A stretch of 43,939 bases of DNA from contig NZ_MVHG01000036.1 in the NCBI RefSeq assembly GCF_002086125.1, forward strand, positions 1 through 43,939, read 5' to 3'. Position numbers and translations under genes: made by a program. This document shows, one piece after another, positions 9,075 to 16,386 of the stretch; the stretch's first letter is position 1; each line of letters starts with the position of its first letter. This DNA comes from Mycobacterium arosiense ATCC BAA-1401 = DSM 45069 (GTDB taxonomy: Bacteria > Actinomycetota > Actinomycetes > Mycobacteriales > Mycobacteriaceae). The notes below the pieces were generated by a model, which did not search any database, was not told the DNA's origin, and saw nothing but the letters and a program-made list of their open reading frames with translations.

Positions 9075-10145
9075 TTAGAAGCTGTCGTCAACGTGCTCGG
9101 ATCGGTCGGCTCGGCGGCCGTGGTCCGCAGTGCCCGACCGGGTGATGACGTTGGCCGCAATGGCGGGGGGCTTGCCGTCACGCACATCGAGAACGCTGCC
9201 CGCCGCCGCGAGTTCGATCTGGCGGCGCACCTCGCGGACCGCGGAACCCAGGTGGGGGGTGAACACGGTGCGCCGATGTGCGAGAAGTTCGGCGGGAATG
9301 TCGCGGGGCCGACCTCGATCTGACCAGTCCTCGAACGCGAAGACGTCGGCCGCATAGCCGCCCAGGTGATCCGCCATCAACGAACGCGCGACGGCACGTT
9401 CGTCGACTACCGACCCGCGGCCCACGTTGACCAGCAGTGATCCACGCGGAAGTTGTGCCAGTGCGGCCTGGCCGATGAGGTGGCGGGTGCGGTCGGTGAG
9501 CGGCGCCGTAACCACCACGGCGGTGCTGTCCGCCAGCAACTTCTCCAGTGGCACTGCTCGGGCGCCGAGCTTTCGCTCCTCCGAGAATGGGAGCGGCTTG
9601 GGGTCGGAATACATCAGTTGCGCGTCGAATGCGCGCAGTCGATGCACGACCGCATGGCCGACCGCCCCCATGCCCACGATCCCAACCTGCCTGCCGGCCA
9701 GACCGCCACCATAAAGTTCGGGTCGCCAGCCGCGATGTTGCCCCGACCGGACGATGCTGTCGCCCGCGAGAAGCTGGCGGTCCAGCGCGATCAGCAGGCC
9801 GACAGCGAGGTCGGCGGTCGCGGCGGTGAGCAGGTCTTCGACGTAGCTCACCCAGACGCCGCGCGCCGTGCACGCGTCGACGTCGATGTTGTCGTAGCCC
9901 TTGAGGGCGCCGGCCACAATCCGCAGCCGAGGACTGTGGCGAAGCAACTCCTCGTCGATGTGATCGGGCATGAACACCACCAGCGCGTCGGCATTGCGGC
10001 ATCTGCTGATCAATTCGTCTCGGGTGAGACTGTTCGGTGTCTGATTCGCCACCACCTCGCACGATTGGCCCAATAGGTCAAGCACGTCGGAGTGGACGCG
10101 GTGGGTGATGACGACCCGAAATGGTTGTGGGGGAGTCGGATTCAT
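9075..10145 (-). CDS. ptxD: PtxD-like NAD-dependent phosphite dehydrogenase homologue (D-2-hydroxyacid dehydrogenase superfamily)
   Basis: A 356-residue D-2-hydroxyacid dehydrogenase fold protein whose sequence follows, from memory, the Pseudomonas stutzeri phosphite dehydrogenase PtxD almost block by block: VITHRVH, NQT..SLTR, FMPD, ALKG-DN, DVDACTARGVW, DLLT, NAD motif GMGAVG, GRGSVVDE, GGYAADVF, TPHLGSAVR. Every catalytic or active-site residue described for PtxD has a counterpart at a constant +6 offset: Met59 (M53), Lys82 (K76), Trp140 (W134), Tyr145 (Y139), Arg243 (R237), Glu272 (E266) and His298 (H292). Asp181 occupies the E175 position that favours NAD over NADP. A C-terminal tail of about 25 residues is extra. 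No ptxABC transporter or ptxE is adjacent. The reaction would be phosphite plus NAD+ to phosphate plus NADH, or a related 2-hydroxyacid oxidation. Confidence 0.8.
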   Translation of the reverse strand: MNPTPPQPFRVVITHRVHSDVLDLLGQSCEVVANQTPNSLTRDELISRCRNADALVVFMPDHIDEELLRHSPRLRIVAGALKGYDNIDVDACTARGVWVSYVEDLLTAATADLAVGLLIALDRQLLAGDSIVRSGQHRGWRPELYGGGLAGRQVGIVGMGAVGHAVVHRLRAFDAQLMYSDPKPLPFSEERKLGARAVPLEKLLADSTAVVVTAPLTDRTRHLIGQAALAQLPRGSLLVNVGRGSVVDERAVARSLMADHLGGYAADVFAFEDWSDRGRPRDIPAELLAHRRTVFTPHLGSAVREVRRQIELAAAGSVLDVRDGKPPAIAANVITRSGTADHGRRADRSEHVDDSF

Positions 10146-10528
10146 GCGAATCGGCTTCGTAACCAGCCGCTGAGGCTATCCACGATGGTGACTGTCGCCA
10201 AAATGACCAAACGCGACCGTGGCCTGATAACGCACACTCACGTCGTATAGCTGGATCACAGCCCTCCAAGATCCCAATCGAGCGCGCCGATATTGACGCC
10301 GAACCCCGGCGACGTGCTTACGCTAATCGACAATCGAGGCTCGAAACACACTCTTGTCAAAAGGTTTTCGACCTACCGGAAAGTCGCATCTGTATGCCTG
10401 GTGCCTCAACGTCGTTCATACGGTGATCGTCGGAGTGTCGGCTGGCGTACACCTCCGCACGGTACACTGCGGCGCCCTGGTGCGGGCTGCCACGCAGTGG
10501 ACGCGGCGCTCCGACGTACGCTCCCACC
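10146..10528. other. Intergenic region without convincing gene
   Basis: 383 bases between the divergent ptxD-like and LLM oxidoreductase genes. Short open frames exist but have atypical composition (Arg/Ser-rich) and no ribosome-binding sites. Local AT-rich patches around 10225-10255 and 10335-10390 probably hold the two promoters; GGTACACTGC near 10457 is a possible -10 region for the rightward gene. Confidence 0.5.
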
Positions 10529-11551
10529 ATGCATGTCGACGCGATGACGACTCCCCAGCCGCTCGGCCAAATCGGTGAGCTGGCCCGGCGGACCCAATCC
10601 GCCGGGTTCTCCGGTCTGTTGTTCACCGAAACGGGCCGCACCGCATACCTGAACGCCGCGGTGGCGTCGCAGGCCGCGCCCGACCTCGAATTGTCGACGG
10701 GCGTCGCGGTGGCCTTCCCGCGCAGTCCCTTCGTGACCGCGGCCGCGGCCTGGGAACTGCAGGAAGCCACCAAGGGGAAGTTTCGGTTGGGGTTGGGTAC
10801 CCAGGTGCGCACTCACGTGGTGCGGCGTTACGGGACGGCGTTCGAGCGGCCCGGGCCCCGGCTGCGCGACTACCTGCTCGCCGTGAAGGCGTGCTTCGCG
10901 GCGTTTCGTTCCGGGACGCTCGACCACCACGGCGACTTCTACGATCTCGACTTCATCACCCCGCAGTGGAGCCCGGGCCCCATCGACGCTCCCGACCCCA
11001 AAGTCGATATCGCAGCGGTCAATCCGTGGATGCTGCGGATGGCGGGTGAAGTGGCCGACGGGGTGCACGTCCACCCGATCGGCGAACCGGGTTACCTTGC
11101 CCGCCACGTCCTGCCGACGGTCGCTGAAGGCGCGCAGAAAGCGGGTCGTTCACCGTCGGACATCGCGATCGTCGTGCCCGTCATGACGATCGCCGGCGAC
11201 ACCGACGAAGAGCGTGACAAGCTGCGCGAAATCGTGCGCGCCAGCATGGCCTTTTACGGGAGCACGCCCGACTACGCGTTCATCTGGGACGAGGCCGGTT
11301 TCGAGGGCACGACCGCCCGGATCCGGGAAAAGCAGAAGGCCGGCGACCTCGCCGGCATGGCGGCCCAGGTCAGCGACGACCACATCGCGGTCTTCGCCAC
11401 CGAGTCGACCTGGGATGGGCTGGCCGACGCGCTGACCGACAAATACGCCGGGACCGCAACGCGGTTGGTCATGTACAACGCGATTGCCGATCAGGACCGC
11501 TTCGAGCGGTACGGCGAGGTGGCCCGCCGCATACAAGCGCTCAGCGGCTGA
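10529..11551 (+). CDS. LLM-class F420-dependent oxidoreductase (TIGR03617-like)
   Basis: A 340-residue luciferase-like TIM-barrel oxidoreductase, probably using coenzyme F420. Visible family features are SGLLFTETGRTAYLNAAVAS near residue 29, the second-strand region LELSTGVAVAFPRSPFVTAA, KGKFRLGLGTQVRTHVVRRYG near residue 88, the loop RLRDYLLAVKACFAAFRSG, and the C-terminal VFATESTWDGLADALTDKYAG. Length and order match the TIGR03617 group common in mycobacteria. The first methionine has only a weak upstream ribosome-binding site. A second LLM gene of a different subgroup is at 24633. The substrate is unknown. Confidence 0.9.
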   Translation: MHVDAMTTPQPLGQIGELARRTQSAGFSGLLFTETGRTAYLNAAVASQAAPDLELSTGVAVAFPRSPFVTAAAAWELQEATKGKFRLGLGTQVRTHVVRRYGTAFERPGPRLRDYLLAVKACFAAFRSGTLDHHGDFYDLDFITPQWSPGPIDAPDPKVDIAAVNPWMLRMAGEVADGVHVHPIGEPGYLARHVLPTVAEGAQKAGRSPSDIAIVVPVMTIAGDTDEERDKLREIVRASMAFYGSTPDYAFIWDEAGFEGTTARIREKQKAGDLAGMAAQVSDDHIAVFATESTWDGLADALTDKYAGTATRLVMYNAIADQDRFERYGEVARRIQALSG

Positions 11552-11639
11552 GCTGGACGGCTTTGACCACCAGCAGCGACGCGCCGACGACCAGCGGCGG
11601 CATGCGCCAGGCGATGCGGTCTACGCCGCGGGCTACCAC
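11541..11639 (-). CDS. Possible 32-residue membrane peptide
   Basis: A short frame from GTG at 11639 to a TGA at 11541-11543, overlapping the last bases of the LLM gene on the other strand. It encodes a basic-amphipathic beginning (VARGVDRIAWRM) and a hydrophobic helix (PPLVVGASLLVVKAVQL). The amino-acid composition is more protein-like than the other frames here, and it lies downstream of the lipoprotein gene at 11685 in the same direction. No ribosome-binding site is visible. It could equally be the tail of a decayed gene. Confidence 0.22.
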   Translation of the reverse strand: MVARGVDRIAWRMPPLVVGASLLVVKAVQLSR

Positions 11640-11684
11640 CGCCAATAGGCAAACAGCCGAGGGCGATTCGGATTCCGCGGGCGG

Positions 11685-12443
11685 CTATTGTTTGTCCACT
11701 TTTCCCGCGATCTGATTGGCGATGCCCACGCCGAGGTCACCGATGTCCTTGCGGCACGCGTCGACATCGATGACGACGTTGCTGCGAGCGGTCAGCGCCC
11801 GCTGGCAGGGCATGGTCACGCTGTTGCCGTTCGAGGTGATGGTGATGGTCACCGGAGCGCTCAGAATTCCGTTGGCGTTGAACACCTGGCCGACCTTCCA
11901 CTGAAGTTCCGGCTTACCGTCCGCGGCGGGAACGGTGTCCTGGCGGTTGGCGCAGGCGGGCCAGCGCTGGGTCGACGCCGTAAAGAACGCGCTCGCCTGG
12001 TCGGGGGACGGGAACAGAACCACAAATTGGTATACGTCAGGGCTTTCCAGCTGATCGGCCCCCGCGGGCGCCGGCGCCTGGTCGTGGTAGCCATACACCG
12101 CGGTGCTTCCGCTGTCGGCGTAGACCGACGCCAACGCAACGTGAGTGCTGTATCTGCATTCGGCGGGAAACGTGTAGTCCTCGCGTTTGACCGGGTCTTC
12201 CACCAGCTTGGTAAGCGGTGGGTCGCTCGTCGTCCCGGTGACACCCAACGCGGTGTCGATATCGGTCGGCGAAAGCATCAGGTCGGGCAGTGCGGCCTGC
12301 GCCAGCGGAGTCTTCGGCGAGGCGATCGTGGTGGTGGTCGACGACAAAGCGGCGCCGCCCGCATTGTCGCCGCCGCAGCCAGCGCTCAGTATTCCGGCGG
12401 CGGCAATGGCAACTGTTGCGCTCAGCTGGCTGCTCATGCGCAT
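11685..12443 (-). CDS. Lipoprotein with PknH-like extracellular sensor domain
   Basis: A 252-residue lipoprotein. Residues 1-23 are a signal peptide ending in the lipobox LSAGC (Cys23 lipidated), followed by a Thr/Ser-rich linker. Residues about 50-250 match the PknH_C-like sensor domain (PF14032): MLSPTDIDTALGV, YTFPAECRYSTHVA, VVLFPSPDQASAFFTASTQRWPAC, and late VTITITSNGNSVTMPCQRALTARSNVVIDVDACR. Four conserved Cys after the lipobox probably form two disulfides, as in PknH. Many mycobacteria carry free-standing copies (LppH, LpqA-type) without a kinase; the ligand is unknown. Its start faces the glyoxalase-family remnant across about 45 bases. Confidence 0.9.
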   Translation of the reverse strand: MRMSSQLSATVAIAAAGILSAGCGGDNAGGAALSSTTTTIASPKTPLAQAALPDLMLSPTDIDTALGVTGTTSDPPLTKLVEDPVKREDYTFPAECRYSTHVALASVYADSGSTAVYGYHDQAPAPAGADQLESPDVYQFVVLFPSPDQASAFFTASTQRWPACANRQDTVPAADGKPELQWKVGQVFNANGILSAPVTITITSNGNSVTMPCQRALTARSNVVIDVDACRKDIGDLGVGIANQIAGKVDKQ

Positions 12444-12475
12444 GGAGCCTACGGCAGCAGGGCGGAGTCAAAGGA

Positions 12476-12481
12476 TATATT
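12476..12481 (+). promoter_or_regulatory. Probable -10 box (TATATT) for the glyoxalase-family gene
   Basis: TATATT at 12476-12481 matches the mycobacterial TANNNT -10 consensus and is followed, after six bases, by the GTG at 12488. This spacing predicts a leaderless transcript. The promoter looks intact although the gene behind it is interrupted. Confidence 0.5.
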
Positions 12482-12487
12482 CCCTGT

Positions 12488-12857
12488 GTGTCCGCGGTCG
12501 ACTTCACCTCGGTATCACCAATCGTCCCCGTCCGAGAGCTGGACGCCGCACTCGACCGGTACCGCCGGCTCAACTTCGACGTCCACGCATAAGAGGGTCC
12601 GGATCGGTACGGATTCGTCGACCGCGGGTCGGTGTCGGTCCACCTCACCGAGTGGGCCGAGCACGACCCCTTGCGCACCGCCGCCAGCGTGTACTTCTAC
12701 GTCAGTGACGCAGATGCCCTCTACGCGCAGTGGGCGGCGCTGGAAAACCTCGGCGGTCGCTTGATCGCGCCTCAGGACACACCATACGGTCTGCGCGAAT
12801 TCGCCTACGTCGATCTCGACGGCACCGCACACCGGGTCGGTTCCCCCTGGACCGATC
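12488..12857 (+). pseudogene. Glyoxalase/bleomycin-resistance (VOC) protein gene interrupted by one in-frame stop
   Basis: From the GTG at 12488 the frame reads a typical VOC opening (SPIVPVRELDAALDRYRRL) up to a TAA at 12590-12592. Directly after that stop, in the same frame, it continues EGPDRYGFVDRGSVSVHLTE, then VYFYVSDADALYAQW and DGTAHRVGSPW, the normal remainder of a VOC protein. Only one codon separates the two parts; at that position relatives usually have Tyr, so TAC or TAT to TAA is the simplest explanation. The normal stop also seems lost: the frame runs on past 12857 into sequence antisense to the DoxX gene. Either a recent pseudogene or a sequencing error. VOC proteins of this type bind metals and act on small toxic substrates. 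Confidence 0.85.
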
Positions 12858-12977
12858 TCAGGCTGATTCTATTGTGCGAGAGGGTGTTTCGTCGGCCGAC
12901 GGGGCGTAGCTGGCCAAGCCGTGCGCCAGCACCGCCGTCGCGGCCCCCATCAGCGCGACCGATAAACCCAAGGCCAC
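12858..12977 (-). CDS. Possible small membrane protein (39 residues)
   Basis: A short frame from GTG at 12977 to TGA at 12858, downstream of the DoxX gene in the same direction. It encodes VALGLSVALMGAATAVLAHG and a polar tail with Asp/Glu, so one transmembrane helix would be present. The frame stays open upstream to beyond 13040 without a better start, so it may be the 3' part of a decayed gene. No ribosome-binding site is seen. Its stop lies just at the end of the VOC remnant on the other strand. Confidence 0.25.
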   Translation of the reverse strand: MALGLSVALMGAATAVLAHGLASYAPSADETPSRTIESA

Positions 12978-13050
12978 CCGGCCAATGTCGTTGGTCTGCA
13001 GCGTCTCACAATCGATTCGCGTGCGCTGCTGCGCCGAACCTAGCGGTGCG

Positions 13051-13443
13051 TCAGCTGTTGCGCCGAATCTTGAGCGCGGTGGTGATCATTGGAAGCTGCA
13101 TGGGCAACCGGGCCAGGGCGACCAGGCGCATGGGCCACGGCTTGCCCCACCACAGCCGGCACATGTTGAGGTTGCCGGGAAAGACCCCGACGAACAGCGC
13201 CGCGGCGGCCAGCGCCGCGGACCGCCTGGTCCTCCGCGGCACCAGCAGAGCCCCGATCGCCAACTCGGCGACGCCCGACCCGTAGGTGTAGAGCCGCGGG
13301 CTACCCGGCAGCTCGACCGGAACGATGGAGTCGAAGGGTTTGGGAGCGACGAAGTGCAGGGTGCCGATGCCGAGCAGCATCGCCGCGACCCGATAGGCGA
13401 GTTGCTGGGTGGTGTCCCGGCCGGCGACCGGTCTGGTTGTCAT
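13051..13443 (-). CDS. DoxX-family membrane protein
   Basis: About 130 residues from ATG at 13443; the longer open frame to 13530 adds an Arg/His-rich stretch unlike a protein start. Four hydrophobic segments are visible: AYRVAAMLLGIGTLHFV, YGSGVAELAIGALLV, AALAAAALFVGVF and the amphipathic C-terminus. The segment HFVAPKPFDSIVPVELPGSPR is typical of the mycobacterial DoxX-like proteins, which are associated with the membrane oxidoreductase complex for redox balance. Function here is not established. It is divergent from the thiolase at 13692, with a 248-base intergenic region. Confidence 0.8.
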   Translation of the reverse strand: MTTRPVAGRDTTQQLAYRVAAMLLGIGTLHFVAPKPFDSIVPVELPGSPRLYTYGSGVAELAIGALLVPRRTRRSAALAAAALFVGVFPGNLNMCRLWWGKPWPMRLVALARLPMQLPMITTALKIRRNS

Positions 13444-13638
13444 GAAGCCATTGTGCCCATAGCGGTCAGCGCTGACGTGCGGTCGGCGTCGGTGAAACGG
13501 ATGACGCCGCGGATGTTGCAACCAGCGCACCCTTGGTCTTCAACGGGTTGGCCTCCGTGTTTACCCGAACCGCTTAATTGTTAGCGCCGTCACACGAGCC
13601 CGGCCCCCTGAACGTAGGCCATTACTATTGTCTATACG

Positions 13639-13649
13639 GTATTTAATAC
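13639..13649. promoter_or_regulatory. AT-rich palindrome upstream of the thiolase
   Basis: GTATTTAATAC, with arms GTATT and AATAC around one base, lies 43 bases before the thiolase start in an AT-rich patch that also contains TATAC. It could be a TetR-type operator or part of the promoter; no regulator gene is adjacent. Confidence 0.35.
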
Positions 13650-13691
13650 GATTCGCGGCGGCTGGCCGCCCACAACAACGAGGTTGAGAAC

Positions 13692-14867
13692 ATGGGAACA
13701 CCCGTCATCGTCGGAGCCGTCCGGACCGCTATCGGCCGATCGTTCAAGGGGACGCTGGTCAACACCCCGCCCGAGACCCTGATCACCGCCGTGCTGCCCG
13801 AGGTGGTCCGCAGGTCGGGCGTCGATCCGGCGGACATCGACGACATCATCTTCGCCGAATCCCATTACGGCGGTGGTGATCTCGCTCGTTACGCGGCGAC
13901 CGCGACGGGCCTCGAGCACGTTCCCGGACAGTCGGTCAACCGGCACTGCGCGGGCAGCCTCACCGCCATCGGCAACGCCGCGGCGCAGATCGGCTCCGGG
14001 ATGGAGCGCGTGCTCATCGCCGGCGGCGTGCAGTCGCTGTCGATGACGCCGCTGACCAACTGGCGGATCCCCGGTCCCGAGCTGAAGTTCGAGGAGCGGT
14101 GGATGCCACCCACGCACGTGGAGACGCCCGACGCGCCCGCTAAGGACATGTCCATCACGGTCGGCTGGAACACCGCGCAGTCGGTCGGCATCACGCGCGA
14201 GGAGATGGACGCCTGGGCGGCCCGCTCGCATCAGCGCGCCGTTGCCGCCCAGGACGCCGGAAAGTTCGCCGAGGAGATCCTGCCGCTGAAGATCACCCAG
14301 TTCGACGGCTCGGTCACCGAATTCGCCGTCGACGAGCACCCCCGGCGCGACACCACCATCGAGAAGCTGGCCGGCCTCAAGGTGCTGCACCCCGAGATCG
14401 AGGGTTTCTCGATCACGGCCGGCAACAGCAGCGGCACCAACGATGCCGCGGCCGCGGTCGCGCTGGTCGACGGCGACTACGCGCAGGCCGAGAAGCTCAA
14501 CGTGATGGGCACGGTCCGGGCTTGGGCCGCCGCCGGTGTACCGGCCCGGGACTGCGGCCTGGGTGCGGTCAAGGTCATCGGGAAGGTGTTGGAGCGGGCC
14601 GGCCTGTCGCCCAGCGATGTCGCCCTGTGGGAGATCAACGAGGCGTTCGCTTCCGTGCCGATCGCGGCGTGCCGCGAATACGGCCTCGACGAAGAGAAGG
14701 TGAACTTCTCCGGTAGCGGCTGCAGCCTCGGCCACCCGATCGCGGCCTCGGGTGCGCGCATGGTCACCACGTTGGCTTACGAGCTGGCCCGCCGCGGCGG
14801 CGGCATCGGCGTCGCGGCGATGTGCGCCGGCGGCGGCCAGGGCGGCGCGGTCGTCATCGAGGTCTGA
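13692..14867 (+). CDS. Acetyl-CoA acetyltransferase/thiolase (FadA-like)
   Basis: A 391-residue thiolase that either cleaves 3-ketoacyl-CoA in beta-oxidation or condenses acyl-CoAs. The nucleophile motif is NRHCAGSLTAIGNAA (Cys about 88), with MTPLTNWRIPGPE in the loop domain, the NEAFAS motif near 319, GCSLGHPIAASGAR with the catalytic His near 348, and CAGGGQGGA with the second Cys near 380. All catalytic residues are present and the length is normal. A GAGG ribosome-binding site precedes the ATG. By eye it does not match M. tuberculosis FadA2, FadA3, FadA5 or FadA6 closely, so no number is assigned. It stands alone and is convergent with the secreted protein at 14886. Confidence 0.92.
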   Translation: MGTPVIVGAVRTAIGRSFKGTLVNTPPETLITAVLPEVVRRSGVDPADIDDIIFAESHYGGGDLARYAATATGLEHVPGQSVNRHCAGSLTAIGNAAAQIGSGMERVLIAGGVQSLSMTPLTNWRIPGPELKFEERWMPPTHVETPDAPAKDMSITVGWNTAQSVGITREEMDAWAARSHQRAVAAQDAGKFAEEILPLKITQFDGSVTEFAVDEHPRRDTTIEKLAGLKVLHPEIEGFSITAGNSSGTNDAAAAVALVDGDYAQAEKLNVMGTVRAWAAAGVPARDCGLGAVKVIGKVLERAGLSPSDVALWEINEAFASVPIAACREYGLDEEKVNFSGSGCSLGHPIAASGARMVTTLAYELARRGGGIGVAAMCAGGGQGGAVVIEV

Positions 14868-14885
14868 ACCGACCGGCTTTCGCGG

Positions 14886-15518
14886 CTAATTGCAGAACGT
14901 GTAGCCGATGAATTGGGTGCCGCGCGTGTCGCCGCTCGAGTAGTTGGCGAAGTGCACGGCCGGCTCGCCGTTGTACTGGGTGTTCATTTTCTGCACGCTC
15001 GGCGGTGGAACGTCCTTGGGGAAGGCCAGGATCATATCGGCGTAGATCTTCAAGCCGGACTGGCAGATGGCTTCGCGGCGCGGCGGCTGCGGGTTCCATG
15101 CGTGTACGACGACCGGTTCGGTCAGCTGAGATCCCGTCGCGCAATTCGGGTCGCAGAGCTTGAACACCGCCGTGCCGGTGCCGTCGGCGCCCTGCGGTCC
15201 CCAGGAAGTCCACGACATGTTTTGCAGCGCAACGGCCACACTGGCGCAGCCCAGGACGTTGAGCTTCTTCGGACGCGCGACTGGTGGAACGGACGGGTTA
15301 TAGCAGCCCGGGATGGCGAAGCTCTCCGGCGCGGACTGCGACGGCTGGCTGCTGGGCGCCATCGCGCTCTGATGGCCCTGGCTCAGGTGCACGCCCACCA
15401 CGGCGAGGACCCCGGCCAGCGCCGCGGCCGCGACAATCCCGGCCCCGATCAATCGCCCCCGCGAGGTGTGCCGCAACCGCCTTGATAATGGGACGTTGGC
15501 GTTGCCGCTCACGCTCAC
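14886..15518 (-). CDS. Membrane-anchored secreted hypothetical protein with conserved Cys
   Basis: Taken from GTG at 15518 (about 210 residues); an ATG at 15590 would add 24 residues without known features. A basic N-terminus (LSRRLRHTSRGR) precedes one hydrophobic segment (GAGIVAAAALAGVLAVVGV, about 23-41), so it is a signal anchor or uncleaved signal. The extracellular part has a Ser/Pro linker and then a domain with at least six Cys (GCYNPSVP, NVLGCASVAV, LCDPNC, AICQSGL, TFCN at the C-terminus), suggesting disulfides. YADMILAFPKDVPPPSVQKM is the best-conserved-looking stretch. I recognise it as a mycobacterial conserved membrane hypothetical but know no function. It is divergent from cysQ. 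Confidence 0.75.
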   Translation of the reverse strand: MSVSGNANVPLSRRLRHTSRGRLIGAGIVAAAALAGVLAVVGVHLSQGHQSAMAPSSQPSQSAPESFAIPGCYNPSVPPVARPKKLNVLGCASVAVALQNMSWTSWGPQGADGTGTAVFKLCDPNCATGSQLTEPVVVHAWNPQPPRREAICQSGLKIYADMILAFPKDVPPPSVQKMNTQYNGEPAVHFANYSSGDTRGTQFIGYTFCN

Positions 15519-15618
15519 TAGATTACGGGTCAAACTTTTTGCCGGCGGGCTGCTGTCCGTCTCCGCGCATGACAGGGTAAAGTTGGTCATCGCTACCAAG
15601 ATTTGAAGGGTTCCGCGG

Positions 15619-16353
15619 ATGCCGATGAATGACCATGATCTGGCCGCACGGTTGGCCGCCGAGGCCGGTCGGTTGTTACTCGGCGTTCGAGAGGAGTTCG
15701 CGCAAGCGGAAGCCGCTGAACGGAAAGCCGCGGGCGACAAGCGGTCCCACGATTTTCTGATGGATGCGTTGGCCGCCGAGCGGCCCGATGACGCGGTGCT
15801 GTCCGAAGAGGGCGCCGATGACCCCGTGCGACTGCGCTCGGACCGCGTCTGGATCGTCGATCCGCTGGATGGCACCCGGGAGTTCTCCGAGCTGGGACGC
15901 GATGACTGGGCCGTGCACGTCGCGCTCTGGGAGGCGGGTGAATTGGTCGCCGGCGCCGTGGCGCTACCGGCACAAGGCATTACCTTGGCGACTCCCGACG
16001 TTGCCTCGCCTCCTGCCGTCCCGGGCAAGCCGCGCATCGTGGTATCGCGCACCCGCCCGCCCGCCATCGCCCTGAATGTGAAGGATGCGCTGGACGGCGT
16101 CCTGGTGGAAATGGGCTCCGCGGGAGCCAAAGTCGCCTCGATCGTCCAGGGGTTGTCGGACGTGTACGTGCACGCCGGCGGCCAGTTCGAATGGGACTCC
16201 GCCGCGCCGGTGGCGGTGGCACGGGCCGCCGGATTGCACACCTCTCGCATCGACGGGTCCGCCCTGGCCTACAACCAACCCGATCCAAAGCTGCCGGATC
16301 TGGTGGTCTGCCGGCCCGAACTGGCGGACGCCGTACTCGCAGCCACGCGCTGA
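15619..16353 (+). CDS. cysQ: 3'-phosphoadenosine 5'-phosphate phosphatase CysQ (inositol monophosphatase family)
   Basis: A 244-residue Mg2+-dependent phosphatase that removes the 3'-phosphate from PAP/PAPS during sulfate assimilation and sulfotransfer. The metal-binding motifs are intact: LSEEGADD (Glu63-Glu64), WIVDPLDGTREFSELG (Asp81, Asp84) and the late WDSAAPVAVARAAG motif (about 199). It is slightly shorter than M. tuberculosis CysQ (Rv2131c). The start could also be the second methionine, two codons later. It is not near the sulfite-reductase genes in this window (26 kb away) but belongs to the same pathway. The upstream neighbour is divergent at 100 bases or less. Confidence 0.9.
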   Translation: MPMNDHDLAARLAAEAGRLLLGVREEFAQAEAAERKAAGDKRSHDFLMDALAAERPDDAVLSEEGADDPVRLRSDRVWIVDPLDGTREFSELGRDDWAVHVALWEAGELVAGAVALPAQGITLATPDVASPPAVPGKPRIVVSRTRPPAIALNVKDALDGVLVEMGSAGAKVASIVQGLSDVYVHAGGQFEWDSAAPVAVARAAGLHTSRIDGSALAYNQPDPKLPDLVVCRPELADAVLAATR

Positions 16354-16386
16354 GGTCATCGCCCGGCGACGTCCACCGGGAGCGGC

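Noticed and set aside
10293..10578. Overlapping plus-strand frames before the LLM gene
   Set aside because: No ribosome-binding site, Arg/Ser-rich composition and overlap with the LLM start.
14886..16250. 454-codon minus-strand frame across cysQ
   Set aside because: The part beyond 15590 is antisense to cysQ, which has intact catalytic motifs; composition is Ser/Arg-rich as expected for a shadow frame.
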